Shown one piece after another: positions 8,261 through 16,999 of a stretch of DNA of 32,006 nt. Source of the DNA: an uncultured bacterium (GTDB lineage Bacteria; Bacillota; Clostridia; Peptostreptococcales; Anaerovoracaceae); contig CAJMLH010000020.1 of NCBI GenBank assembly GCA_905214195.1, positions 1-32,006 of the forward strand, written 5' to 3'. Numbering within the stretch: the first letter of the stretch is position 1; each line of letters opens with the position of its first letter. Under the pieces are notes generated by a model that saw only the letters and a list, made by a program, of their open reading frames with translations, had not been told where the DNA came from and did not search any database. A program made the position numbers and the translations under genes.

Positions 8261-9210
8261 ATCATTTCTTCCATGTCGGATGGCATTGGAGCCTCAAGAC
8301 AAAGCTTTTTTTCTGTTATGGGATGAATAAATGACAGCTTATATGCATGGAGAGCTTGTCTGTCTATGTACTTTGATGTGCTTTTTTCTTCTTCTCCCTC
8401 TATGCGCCTGAAATCTCCGTTAAGCTTTCTGTAAAGAAAGGGGTCGCCGTTATTGTACAGGTGATCACCTGTAACCGGGTGGCCTATTGATGCCATATGA
8501 ACACGAATCTGATGAGTTCTTCCCGTTTCAAGAGAAATCTCCGCAAGAGTGTATCCTCTATCGAAACGCTTTAAGACATGGTAGTGGGTTATGGAATCAA
8601 AGCCGCCGTCCTCAACAGGTAATATCCATCGTTCGACCTCATTGGGATCCGGGCGTCCTATGGGAGCATTTACAGTTCCGTAGTCATCTTCTATATATCC
8701 GTCCAGTATGGCAAGATATTTCTTTTCTGTTATACCGGCTTTCATCTGACGAATCAGCTGTTCCTGAACGAAGCCGTTTTTTGCTATTATCAGAAGTCCG
8801 GAAGTATTCATATCCAGTCTGTTGGCAAATCTAATCTTATAGCCTTGCCCCTCGTCTTCTATCTTTTTGGCTATGCCGTTGGCTATGGTATGATTTGGCT
8901 TTCCCTTGGTGGGGTGAACCACAAACCCCGGCTGTTTGTTTATAACAAGAAGAGATTCATCTTCAAAGATCACTGAAATCGGGATATCCTCAGGAGGGAA
9001 GTCAGAAGTTTCCTCAGGCAAAGTTACTGTCAACTTATCTCCGGGGGCAGGATTCATCCATCCTCGCACCGGAAGACCATTGAGTTTTGCCAAATCCTGC
9101 TGCTTAATCTTAGTAAGAAGTCTTGAAGAAAAATGAAAATTACGTTTAAGGAGCTCCTTTACAGTGAGCTCCTTATCTGTTTCTTTTACAATATATGTGA
9201 ATTGCGTCAT
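8242..9210 (-). CDS. RluA-family pseudouridine synthase
   Basis: Converts specific uridines in large-subunit rRNA or tRNA to pseudouridine. The N-terminal 65 or so residues form an S4-like RNA-binding region, then the catalytic domain shows NKQPGFVVHP, the active-site Asp133 in NRLDMNTSG (most family members have HRLD), and GRTHQIRVHMASIGHPVTGD. Length 322 is normal for RluC/RluD-type enzymes, and the NRLDMNTSG variant recalls Firmicute paralogues such as YjbO. The start is preceded by AAAGGATA. It is last in a minus-strand operon after nadK, 16 nt away. The family is certain; the target uridine cannot be read from the sequence. Confidence 0.93.
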   Translation of the reverse strand: MTQFTYIVKETDKELTVKELLKRNFHFSSRLLTKIKQQDLAKLNGLPVRGWMNPAPGDKLTVTLPEETSDFPPEDIPISVIFEDESLLVINKQPGFVVHPTKGKPNHTIANGIAKKIEDEGQGYKIRFANRLDMNTSGLLIIAKNGFVQEQLIRQMKAGITEKKYLAILDGYIEDDYGTVNAPIGRPDPNEVERWILPVEDGGFDSITHYHVLKRFDRGYTLAEISLETGRTHQIRVHMASIGHPVTGDHLYNNGDPFLYRKLNGDFRRIEGEEEKSTSKYIDRQALHAYKLSFIHPITEKKLCLEAPMPSDMEEMIKRISC

Positions 9211-9226
9211 TTGTGTAAAATATCCT

Positions 9227-10027
9227 TTATAAAAATTTGCTTTTTACTTTTTCCCAGAACTGATAGTTGTCGAACCTTATGAGGTTTATTTTTTTTCTTG
9301 AAAGATAGAGTGTAATTTCTTTGACATTATTGTATTCTTCAAGCATACCGTCATAAGTTATACTCAGTGTGGAGTCAAGTTCGCTGCATGGAATTACAGT
9401 AAGCTTGTCATTGGACGGAAGAAGTATGCCGGAGGTAAGCGAACGATATGCCACATTCTGTATAGGAGCGATTGGCGTAACTTGGAGTACATTTAATCTC
9501 GGATCAATTATGCTGCCGCCTAATGCATAGTTATATGCAGTGCTTCCTGCAGGGGTTGAGACACAGATTCCGTCTCCGCTGAATCTTTCTATAAAACTGT
9601 TATTTATGGAAATGTTCAAATGCACCGGATGGGTAAGCATGCCCTTTATGGTTATTTCATTAAGAGCAGTATGCTTAGTTACACTGCAATCGGTTTTTAT
9701 TTTGCATGTTACTCCGTTTAGACTTTGAATACTGTATCTTCCCTGGTTGTACAAAAATATGAAATCGTCTGTTTTTTCCGGGAGTACCTCTTGGAAAAAA
9801 CCAAGATGACCGGTATTGATACCGACTATTGGAGTTTTGGGAAAACCAAAATCCTGTACAAGTCTAAGAAGCGTTCCGTCTCCGCCGATGCATATGATAA
9901 GCTGCGTATCTTCATCATATGTGTTAAATGCTCTCAGTCCTGATTTTACAAGTTTTTTCCTTAAAGTTTTTTCTATTATGCTTGATATTTCCGTATCATT
10001 TTTGTAAATAAAAATTTTCTTGTTCAT
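9227..10027 (-). CDS. nadK: NAD kinase
   Basis: Phosphorylates NAD to NADP using ATP or polyphosphate, in the cytoplasm. Diagnostic motifs are GGDGT (48-52), GHLGFF (73-78), the NE motif (123-124), GDG (151-153) and STPAGSTAYN (157-166). 266 residues matches Firmicute NAD kinases. The ribosome binding site is weak, and the gene follows pepF by only 9 nt, so translation may depend partly on coupling. It sits between pepF and a pseudouridine synthase gene. Confidence in the function is high. Confidence 0.96.
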   Translation of the reverse strand: MNKKIFIYKNDTEISSIIEKTLRKKLVKSGLRAFNTYDEDTQLIICIGGDGTLLRLVQDFGFPKTPIVGINTGHLGFFQEVLPEKTDDFIFLYNQGRYSIQSLNGVTCKIKTDCSVTKHTALNEITIKGMLTHPVHLNISINNSFIERFSGDGICVSTPAGSTAYNYALGGSIIDPRLNVLQVTPIAPIQNVAYRSLTSGILLPSNDKLTVIPCSELDSTLSITYDGMLEEYNNVKEITLYLSRKKINLIRFDNYQFWEKVKSKFL

Positions 10028-10036
10028 AATTTGATA

Positions 10037-11836
10037 TTACAACATTTTTTCCAATTCATCAACAAGTGATTTAAATGTTTCCATAGCCATTTTGACCGGC
10101 TGAGGGGAGGCCATATCAACGCCCGCTATTTTTAAGAGTTCAACAGGGTAGTCTGATGAACCGCTCTTTAGAAATTCAATATAACTATCACGAGCTTCTT
10201 TACCCTCAGAAAGTATCTTTGCCGAAATTGCTGTGGCAGCAGAGTAACCGGTAGCATATTGGTACACATAGAATCCACGGTAAAAATGAGGTATTCTTGA
10301 CCATTCATATCTTATATATCCGTCGTCTTCCATTTCAGGACCAAAGTACATGTCATTAAGTCTGTTGTAAGTGTCATTCAGCCAGCCTGCTGTCAAAACT
10401 CCTCCTTTTTCTATTTCCTCGTGAGCTAAAAGCTCAAACTCTGCAAACATTGTTTGACGGAAAAGAGTTGTTCTGAACTCTTCAATATAATAGTTAAGCA
10501 AATATTTGCGCATATTTTCGTCTTTTTCGGTGGCAAGGAGATGTTTTATCAGCAGAGATTCGTTGACTGTTGAAGCAACTTCTGCCGTAAAAATCGAATG
10601 ATCGCCGTAGGTGTATGGCTGAGTTTTTCTGGTATAGTATGAATGCATGGAATGACCCATTTCATGGACGATTGTAAAAACATCCTTGAGAGTATTGGTG
10701 TAATTCAGTAATATATAAGGCATGCTGTCATATGAACCAAAGCTGTATGCACCGCTTGTCTTTCCTTGATTTTCGTATACATCTATCCAGCCTTCTTTTA
10801 TACCTTTTTTTACTTGGCTTATATATTCTTCTCCTAAAGGAGCAAGACCTTCGGTCATGATTTCCACTGCTTCATCAAAAGAGATATCTTTTTTCGGAGT
10901 CTCTACAAGTGGTACATATACATCGTACATTCTGAGATGATCGACTCCGAGAACTTTCTTTCGAAGAGCTATATAGCGGTGAACTACAGGAAGATATTCA
11001 TGAACCTCTTTTATAAGATTGTGGTATACGCTGAGAGGAATGTTGCCTCCGTCTAATGCGGCCGCTAAAGATGAATCGTATTTTCTTATTCTTGATGAGA
11101 CTACATCGGTTTTTACATTGTAATTGTAGTTGGTGGCAAGAGTATTATTAAGCTTTTTATAGGCTTCATACATGTTGGTGAAAGCTGCTTTTCTTATGTT
11201 TCTGTCATGGCTTTCCATAAAGGTTATATAATTGCCGTGGGTGAGAGTTACTTCGTCGCCGTCCTCATCAATGACAGCGCCGAAAGTCATATCGGCATTA
11301 TTGAGCATTTTGAATACATCATTGGTAGCGCCTGTTACCTCTGACATCTGTGCCAGTATATTTTCTTCCGGTGCAGTCAGCACATGCTCTTTTTCACGAA
11401 GCATAGATTTTAAGAGAAATTCGTAAACGGACAGACCGGGTTCTTCGGCTATGAAGCTGAATATTTTTTCTTCAGGTACGGCAAGAAGCTCAGGTGTGAA
11501 GAAAGACATAGCCGCTGCAACTTTTGCCATAGCAGCCGAACATTTGTCGTCCATTGCCTGATACTTATCTACACGGTTATCTTCGTCTTTTTTCATTGCG
11601 GCATATACGAAAGCGTGTTCTAATTTTTGCCATATTTCGTCTCTTTCGGTTAGGGCATTGAGCAGAAAATCGGCAGAATCAGCAAGTTTTCCGCTGAAGT
11701 TTTTGAAGTTTTCTGCACGGCAGATACACTGTGCCACATCTTCTTCCCACTTTGCTTCATCAGGATACATTGCGCCGATATTCCATTTATATTCCTGAGG
11801 AATCTCGTTTCTTTGCTTTAAATTTTTGTCTGACAT
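10037..11836 (-). CDS. pepF: Oligoendopeptidase F (M3 family)
   Basis: Cytoplasmic zinc metallopeptidase that cleaves short peptides. It shows the zinc-binding HEMGH (391-395) with the third ligand Glu419 in AEVAST, and the family-typical C-terminal RIPHFYRGFYVYQYATGYSAA near residues 525-550. 599 residues is the usual length. The start has GGAGG 7 nt upstream. It is the first gene of the minus-strand pepF-nadK-rluA operon and diverges from murI across a 211-nt region. This fits an organism that lives on peptides and amino acids. Confidence 0.96.
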   Translation of the reverse strand: MSDKNLKQRNEIPQEYKWNIGAMYPDEAKWEEDVAQCICRAENFKNFSGKLADSADFLLNALTERDEIWQKLEHAFVYAAMKKDEDNRVDKYQAMDDKCSAAMAKVAAAMSFFTPELLAVPEEKIFSFIAEEPGLSVYEFLLKSMLREKEHVLTAPEENILAQMSEVTGATNDVFKMLNNADMTFGAVIDEDGDEVTLTHGNYITFMESHDRNIRKAAFTNMYEAYKKLNNTLATNYNYNVKTDVVSSRIRKYDSSLAAALDGGNIPLSVYHNLIKEVHEYLPVVHRYIALRKKVLGVDHLRMYDVYVPLVETPKKDISFDEAVEIMTEGLAPLGEEYISQVKKGIKEGWIDVYENQGKTSGAYSFGSYDSMPYILLNYTNTLKDVFTIVHEMGHSMHSYYTRKTQPYTYGDHSIFTAEVASTVNESLLIKHLLATEKDENMRKYLLNYYIEEFRTTLFRQTMFAEFELLAHEEIEKGGVLTAGWLNDTYNRLNDMYFGPEMEDDGYIRYEWSRIPHFYRGFYVYQYATGYSAATAISAKILSEGKEARDSYIEFLKSGSSDYPVELLKIAGVDMASPQPVKMAMETFKSLVDELEKML

Positions 11837-12047
11837 TTTTGCCTCCTATATAGATAAAATTTATTTCATGTAGTATAATATAAAATTGTGATTAAAAGCA
11901 TTTATCATATGCTTTTTCAATAAACACTTATACCGCCCTCAAGTCAGTCAAAGGCGATTCAATAAACGCTACCACTCGCCGTGCGGAAAGGATTATATAA
12001 ATCAGTTGCGTTTATTATACCACATTTTGGAAAGGAATATTACATAA
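11837..12047. other. Divergent intergenic region pepF/murI with repeats
   Basis: This region must hold the promoters for pepF (minus) and murI (plus). It contains an AT-rich hairpin (AAAAGCAT 11894-11901 with ATGCTTTT 11909-11916), a direct repeat TTCAATAAAC (11916-11925 and 11958-11967), a GGCGA/TCGCC pair (11953-11957, 11976-11980), and AATAAACGC (11961-11969) matching GCGTTTATT (12008-12016) as a 9-bp inverted repeat. A minus-strand TATACT-like -10 lies near 11873-11878. I see no known riboswitch. The murI start has GGAAAGGA upstream. Confidence 0.5.
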
Positions 12048-12863
12048 ATGGATAACAGACCTATAGGTTTTTTTGATTCGGGGCTGGGAGGACTTACCAG
12101 TATACCCAATATCTTTAAAAACCTGCCATATGAAAGGGTAATATATTTTGGAGATACGGCAAGAACTCCGTATGGTTCAAAAGCTGTATCGACAATAAAA
12201 CAATATGCATTTCAGATAGCAGATTTTCTTGTATCTAAAGATGTTAAAATGTTGGTTATAGCATGTAATACCATAAGTGCTACTTGCCTTGAGGATTTGC
12301 GTAATAGATTTCCAAGCATACCTATAGTTGGCATTATAGATCAGGGTGCTTTCGCTGTAGCTGAAAAATGCAATGAAGAAAACAGCATAGGAATTATAGC
12401 TACCAAGGCTACAATAGCCAGCGGAGATTATAAGAGTAAGATAAAAAAATTAAATGATAAACTAAAAGTATACGAAAAGGCAACACCGGCATTTGTACCT
12501 TTAATAGAAGAGGGCATAATTGAAAATGAAATAATGGACCTTACAATTCGTTACTATATGGATGATTTTATAAGAGAAAACAAAATAGATACATTAGTTT
12601 TCGGATGTACTCATTATCCTCTTATAAAAGACAACATAAAGAGGATCTATCCGGAACTGAAGATTATAAATCCTTCAAAGGAAATCCTTACACCTGTAAC
12701 AAGACTGCTTGAGGAAAATGATGCTTTTGCAGCTGAATATAATGACAGAGAAAATATATTTTATGCCAGTGACCTTTCTGAAAATTTTTCCAACATGATT
12801 CAAAAGGTACTTGAAACAGAAAGGTCTGATTTGATTTTGAAATTTAAAAATTTGGAACTGTAG
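12048..12863 (+). CDS. murI: Glutamate racemase
   Basis: Cofactor-independent racemase that makes D-glutamate for peptidoglycan. The two catalytic cysteines are present, C73 in IACNTISAT and C187 in GCTHYPL, with D10 in FFDSGLGG and the GDTARTPYG loop. 271 residues is standard. GGAAAGGA lies about 13 nt upstream of the ATG. It is followed after 25 nt by a conserved-looking hypothetical gene, probably co-transcribed. The D-Glu theme echoes the Mur ligase and D-aminoacylase at the left of the window, though that cluster is 4 kb away on another transcript. Confidence 0.96.
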   Translation: MDNRPIGFFDSGLGGLTSIPNIFKNLPYERVIYFGDTARTPYGSKAVSTIKQYAFQIADFLVSKDVKMLVIACNTISATCLEDLRNRFPSIPIVGIIDQGAFAVAEKCNEENSIGIIATKATIASGDYKSKIKKLNDKLKVYEKATPAFVPLIEEGIIENEIMDLTIRYYMDDFIRENKIDTLVFGCTHYPLIKDNIKRIYPELKIINPSKEILTPVTRLLEENDAFAAEYNDRENIFYASDLSENFSNMIQKVLETERSDLILKFKNLEL

Positions 12864-12888
12864 ATGTAGATAAGGAGAAATACAAATT

Positions 12889-13437
12889 ATGAACAGAGAG
12901 AAACTGTACGAATATTTAGATATAGAATCGCCTCGTGATTTTGAGTATTTTGAAAATATGGCTGCTCTTCTTGAATGTGAAGAAGATATTCCCTATGAAG
13001 AGATTTATGCTATAGTCGAATCTGCGGATAGAGACAATATAGCACTTTTGATAGACAATTACTTTGAAGAGCTGTCGGATTTTTATCCTGATGGCGATGC
13101 GGAGTTTTATTTATTGATGGATAATATAAGACGGTCACTGGTTGGGTTGGCTAAGAATAAAGACGAAGACAATGTTACGGCTAACTTTGCAGAAGAACTT
13201 AACAGATTCAGAAACTGGTATTCCGTAGACTCAAAAGTTGTATGCAGCAGTGTGCTTACAGGTCAGGAGCGTATTGAAAATTTAAGAGATGCATTGATTC
13301 TTTCCCGTCTTGAAAAACTTGACGGAGATAAATTCTATTATGATTTTGATGCTTGCAGAGATTACAAGTTAGATGATTATATAATGTCATTTGCAGATGT
13401 AATAGCTGCGGCACAGCAAGAAGAAAATCAACAATAA
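12889..13437 (+). CDS. Acidic hypothetical protein downstream of murI
   Basis: A 182-residue, strongly acidic, mainly helical soluble protein with no signal peptide or membrane segment. It has many Asp/Glu and aromatic residues, such as the DFEYFENM and KFYYDFDA stretches. The start has AAGGAGA about 10 nt upstream, and codon use matches the neighbours, so it is a real gene. I do not recognise a domain. Its position right after murI suggests co-transcription but gives no firm function. Confidence 0.8.
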   Translation: MNREKLYEYLDIESPRDFEYFENMAALLECEEDIPYEEIYAIVESADRDNIALLIDNYFEELSDFYPDGDAEFYLLMDNIRRSLVGLAKNKDEDNVTANFAEELNRFRNWYSVDSKVVCSSVLTGQERIENLRDALILSRLEKLDGDKFYYDFDACRDYKLDDYIMSFADVIAAAQQEENQQ

Positions 13438-13546
13438 CATTCCGCAAGTCTCAAGCATATTATAATATCAAAGTGTGTGTAAGCAGAGAAAGCTAATCAA
13501 GTCGAAGATTGCTCTTTGTACATACATAGTTTGAATGGAGGTTAAT

Positions 13547-13735
13547 ATGGGAGACGATTTCAGAAAGATGGAATGTTGCAGGGAAGAGTGTCAGGATAAA
13601 TGCTTCAGGGATTGTTATTGCAGAGACGAAAATAACGGAAATAACCTTATTTGGCTTATAATACTTATAGTAATTATTTACTGTCTTTTCTGCAACGATA
13701 ATAAGGGCGGAGGCCTTTTGGGAGGACTGTTTTAA
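13547..13735 (+). CDS. Small Cys-rich single-pass membrane protein
   Basis: 62 residues in three parts: a charged N-terminal half with six Cys in CC, C, C, CYC spacing (residues 10-25), a very hydrophobic helix (about 34-48, LIWLIILIVIIY) and a short tail CNDNKGGGLLGGLF. A perfect GGAGG (13537-13541) sits 5 nt before the ATG at 13547; the in-frame ATG at 13535 overlaps that site and is rejected. It stands alone with its own terminator and a TATAAT (13461-13466) about 85 nt upstream. Its shape recalls small sporulation or envelope proteins, but I cannot name a family. Confidence 0.75.
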   Translation: MGDDFRKMECCREECQDKCFRDCYCRDENNGNNLIWLIILIVIIYCLFCNDNKGGGLLGGLF

Positions 13736-13742
13736 ACTTGAA

Positions 13743-13776
13743 AAACAAGGGAACGGTTCGTTCCCTTGTTTTTTTT
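13743..13776 (+). terminator. Rho-independent terminator
   Basis: AACAAGGGAAC (13744-13754) pairs perfectly with GTTCCCTTGTT (13760-13770) across a 5-nt loop, followed by a run of T. It ends the small Cys-rich membrane protein transcript. Confidence 0.92.
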
Positions 13777-13810
13777 AATGAAATACTAAGATAATACAGG
13801 GAGTTAAAAA

Positions 13811-14758
13811 ATGAAAGACAAGTCATGTCAGGTAACCTTAGACAGCAAAAAAGATTACAGGCAGGGAATTATCTCATCACTTATATGTAATATTTGGTGG
13901 GGAATTATGCCTATATATTGGCAGATTTTAAGACCAATCAACTCTTGGGTAATAATATTCTACAGAATAGTTCTTGTAGCTGTTGTATGTTTTATAGCGG
14001 CACTTGTCGTATATGACAAAAAGACTATTTTTGAACCTCTTAAAGATAAAAAAACAGTAATAAGGTATGTACTGGCAGGTATTTTGATAACTGCCAACTG
14101 GTCGATATACATATGGGCTGTAAATGCAAATCTTGTAATACAGACATGTATAGGATATTACATAGAACCGCTTGCTATCTGTCTGTTTGGAATTATTCTG
14201 TTTAAGGATAAGATGAGCAAATATAAAATAACGGCTTTTGTGCTGGCAGCGCTTGGCGTTGCGGCGGTGATAATATACTTTAAGGAAATTCCGATTGTTG
14301 CATTGAGCCTTGCAGCCACATTCTCTATATATGCCGCTATAAAAAAGAACTTCGCAATGCCGCCCATACTCTCGCTTTTATATGAGACAATATTCTTACT
14401 TCCGGTGGGACTTGCAGTAGTGATATACATAGAAGTAACAGGGCAGGGAGCATTAGACGCCGTATGGGGAACTGAGAGTTACAAATACTGGTTGTTAATG
14501 CTTTGTGGTTTGTTTACTGCTATTCCTTTGGTTTCTTTTGCTGATGCCGCCAATAAACTCAATCTTTTCACTGTAGGGCTGTTTAATTACATTTCACCGA
14601 CTATATCCCTTATTATAGGTATATTCATGTTCAAAGAGCCTTTTGAGCCGATTCAGCTTATAGCCTTTGCGATAATATGGGTTGGTCTTGTATTTTTCAG
14701 TTATGGTGAATACAGAGAAAGTAAGGAGAGTGAAAACATAGAGGAGAGCGTATTATGA
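13811..14758 (+). CDS. rarD: RarD-like EamA/DMT-family transporter
   Basis: Ten-helix inner membrane protein of the drug/metabolite transporter superfamily. RarD-like signatures are NIWWGIMPIYW near the start, WVIIFYRIV, TANWSIYIWAVN followed by CIGYYIEPL, and the late NYISPTISLIIG segment. Length 315 is normal. The substrate of RarD homologues is generally unknown. GGGAG lies about 7 nt upstream of the ATG. The stop overlaps the start of the next gene by 4 nt (ATGA), so the two are translationally coupled. Confidence 0.85.
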   Translation: MKDKSCQVTLDSKKDYRQGIISSLICNIWWGIMPIYWQILRPINSWVIIFYRIVLVAVVCFIAALVVYDKKTIFEPLKDKKTVIRYVLAGILITANWSIYIWAVNANLVIQTCIGYYIEPLAICLFGIILFKDKMSKYKITAFVLAALGVAAVIIYFKEIPIVALSLAATFSIYAAIKKNFAMPPILSLLYETIFLLPVGLAVVIYIEVTGQGALDAVWGTESYKYWLLMLCGLFTAIPLVSFADAANKLNLFTVGLFNYISPTISLIIGIFMFKEPFEPIQLIAFAIIWVGLVFFSYGEYRESKESENIEESVL

Positions 14759-15861
14759 ACGGTGAAAATAATGATTTAAATTCACAGGCAGTTCAAAACA
14801 AAGGGTTAAGCGGTCTCCATGTTGCTGTGATGTACATAGGCGCAATAATGGGTGCAGGCTTTGCTTCCGGAAGAGAAACATGGCAGTTTTTCGGTGTATT
14901 CGGAACAGATGGAAGATTGGGAGTTCTGATTTTTGCAGCCTTATTTATGTTAGTTGGATTTATAGTAAGTCATAATGCAAAGTGCCTTAACAGTCATGAT
15001 ATGGGAGAGGTTATAGTTCCGGGCAGCAACAAAAAATTACAGAACTTTGTCGGATACTTTATGGCCGGAACATTGGCTGTAGTTATGGTAGCTATGTCCT
15101 CCGCAGCCGGAGCGTTGATTCACCAGCATTTCAAAATGCCGTACTGGGTGGGAGGAGCATTGATTACGGTATTGGTCATAGCAACTGTTTTAGGAGATTT
15201 TGAAAGAATTTCAAAAGTTTTTAAATTTATAATGCCTCTTTTGTGTATTTTGATGATTGCAACATGTATAATAGTTCTCATAAATGTTCCGGAAAAAAAT
15301 TTTCCTTACGATGATATAGAGGTTTCGCCTGCTGCACCAAACTGGTGGATGTCGGCTGTTTTATACACTTCATACAATGTTATGGCCATGATAGCGGTTG
15401 TCGCCGCAGCCACCATAAACGCAAGAGATAAAAAGGCTGTCGTAACAGGCGATTTTGCGGGAGGATTATTTTTGGGCATACTGGCCATGCTCATATTGAT
15501 TACTGTTCAAAGAGACGGAGCAATGTCTCAGCAGCTTGATATGCCGGTACTGGGATATGCTTCCGGGGTATCGGGCGGACTTGGAATAATGTATACAGTA
15601 ATCTTGTTTCTGGCAATATATTCGACAGCTACAAGCAATTTTTATGGCTTTACAACTAAGCTGAAAGAAGGAAAAAAGAAGAAAAAAATCATAGTTTTGG
15701 CCGGTATACTATCGTTTGTGTTGGGACTTATAGGCTTTAAAAATGTAGTGAAATATGTTACCCCTGTGATGGGATATGCCGGTATTGTTATGATAATTAT
15801 GCTTGCAATAAATTTTATTATACTTAAGAAAAAAGGAGAACCACATGAATTTGAAGAATGA
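14755..15861 (+). CDS. YkvI-like membrane protein (permease-like)
   Basis: Integral membrane protein with about 10 hydrophobic segments, 368 residues. The start of the mature part, YIGAIMGAGFASGRE, has the unwound-helix GAGFASG pattern of the YkvI group, which is related to amino acid/sodium symporters. No function is established for the family. It is coupled to the RarD-like gene by a 4-nt overlap and overlaps the following hydrolase gene by 17 nt, making a tight three-gene operon. A role in amino acid transport is inference. Confidence 0.82.
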   Translation: MNGENNDLNSQAVQNKGLSGLHVAVMYIGAIMGAGFASGRETWQFFGVFGTDGRLGVLIFAALFMLVGFIVSHNAKCLNSHDMGEVIVPGSNKKLQNFVGYFMAGTLAVVMVAMSSAAGALIHQHFKMPYWVGGALITVLVIATVLGDFERISKVFKFIMPLLCILMIATCIIVLINVPEKNFPYDDIEVSPAAPNWWMSAVLYTSYNVMAMIAVVAAATINARDKKAVVTGDFAGGLFLGILAMLILITVQRDGAMSQQLDMPVLGYASGVSGGLGIMYTVILFLAIYSTATSNFYGFTTKLKEGKKKKKIIVLAGILSFVLGLIGFKNVVKYVTPVMGYAGIVMIIMLAINFIILKKKGEPHEFEE

Positions 15862-16741
15862 AGATTTCCCTAAGCCACTTGTCAGAGTTACGGGAGGACC
15901 GGGAGGAGAGGCTATTCTTATATTGGGGAGCAAAAAAACGGCACTTTATGATTGCGGAATGGCATGTTTCGAAAAAGAACTTATAGAAAATACAGAGAAA
16001 GTGCTGGGAAACAGAAAGTTAGATTATATATTGATTTCCCATTCCCATTACGATCACATGGGAGCATTGCCTTACATAATCGAAAGGTGGCCTGATATAG
16101 AAGTTTGCGGAGCCGAAAAGGCAAAGCAGGTTTTTGAAAGACCGGGAGCTGTAGCCATGATAGAATCTATGGGAAAAACGGCAGCCGAACATTATGACAG
16201 AGATCCCAATGAGGTTACTTCTGAGGGTCTTAGGATAGATAAGGTTTTGAAGAGCGGAGATATATTGGATTTGGGAGAAGAAAAAATACTCGCTTTTGAA
16301 ACTAAAGGGCACACAGATTGCTGTATGTCGTACCTGATGCAGCCTGAGGGTATTCTTATGGCTTCGGAATCTACAGGGGTAATTTCAAAAGAAGGTATAT
16401 TAAGGACTTCCATATTAAAAAGCTTTGATGAAAGCCTCGAATCTGCTCGTTTTATGAAATTATTGCCGTTTGAATATTTACTTGTATCTCATTATGGTAT
16501 ACTTGACCGCAGCTTCAACAGTGTATATTTCGATATGTATATTGAGGAGGCAGAAAGAGAAAGAACAATAATAGAAAAGCTTATCTCAGAAGGCAAGAGT
16601 TTAGATGAAATTTTTGAGGCTCACAAAGAATTATACTGGAGTGAAAAAAGAGGGAAAGAACAGCCTTTCAGAGCTTATGAAATGAATACCAAGATAATCA
16701 TAAAAAGAATGATGAAAGAAGCGGGAATAGAAGTGAAATAA
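15845..16741 (+). CDS. Metallo-beta-lactamase-fold hydrolase
   Basis: 298-residue cytoplasmic hydrolase. The HxHxDH motif is intact as HSHYDH (H66, H68, D70, H71), with a further metal His in KGHTDCC and another candidate in LLVSHYG. The C-terminal 70 or so residues are helical and charged, as in MBL proteins with an added helical lid. AGGAGAA lies upstream of the ATG, inside the end of the preceding gene. The substrate is unknown; glyoxalase II or a thioesterase-type activity is possible. It is last in the rarD-ykvI-like operon. Confidence 0.88.
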   Translation: MNLKNEDFPKPLVRVTGGPGGEAILILGSKKTALYDCGMACFEKELIENTEKVLGNRKLDYILISHSHYDHMGALPYIIERWPDIEVCGAEKAKQVFERPGAVAMIESMGKTAAEHYDRDPNEVTSEGLRIDKVLKSGDILDLGEEKILAFETKGHTDCCMSYLMQPEGILMASESTGVISKEGILRTSILKSFDESLESARFMKLLPFEYLLVSHYGILDRSFNSVYFDMYIEEAERERTIIEKLISEGKSLDEIFEAHKELYWSEKRGKEQPFRAYEMNTKIIIKRMMKEAGIEVK

Positions 16742-16749
16742 AAATCAAT

Positions 16750-16790
16750 AAAAAATGGGCAGCCCATCAGATTGGGTTGCCCATTTTTGT
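16750..16790. terminator. Bidirectional terminator
   Basis: AAAAATGGGCAGCCCA (16751-16766) pairs with TGGGTTGCCCATTTTT (16772-16787), with T or A runs on both sides. It ends the hydrolase operon on the plus strand and the metA/ncRNA transcript on the minus strand. Confidence 0.9.
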
Positions 16791-16799
16791 TCCTATAAT

Positions 16800-16996
16800 A
16801 CTTGTTATATTAGGTTTGACTGCTTCTTTCGACCCGGTTCAGGCAATAATGGTTTGTTGGCTATTTCGCCTAAAATCATAACTTTAGCCAATAAGCCCAC
16901 GACACGGGGTACAGTTCATGTAGTTCGGTACAGTCCAAACCAATGCCGCAAAACAATGCAAGATTCCCCGAACATTTACCATAGCACCCTTTTTTG
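16800..16996 (-). ncRNA. Candidate structured ncRNA, possibly raiA motif
   Basis: About 200 nt between the metA stop and the shared terminator hold no credible gene but have dense structure. Inverted repeats are TTGGCTA/TAGCCAA (16857-16863, 16885-16891), GTTCGG/CCGAAC (16923-16928, 16968-16973) and CGGGG/CCCCG (16915-16919, 16966-16970); the last two compete or form a pseudoknot. GC content is higher than in nearby intergenic DNA. Read on the minus strand, it ends in a Rho-independent terminator 10 nt further on. The length, the GGCGAAATAGCC segment and the general look recall the raiA RNA motif of Firmicutes, but that is from memory and unchecked. The minus strand is chosen because of the metA-to-terminator context; it may be processed from the metA mRNA or have its own promoter inside metA. 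Confidence 0.55.
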
Positions 16997-16999
16997 TAA

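Noticed and set aside
13766..13795. TTGTTT/GATAAT promoter for the rarD-like gene
   Set aside because: The start site would fall on the ribosome binding site, leaving no leader.
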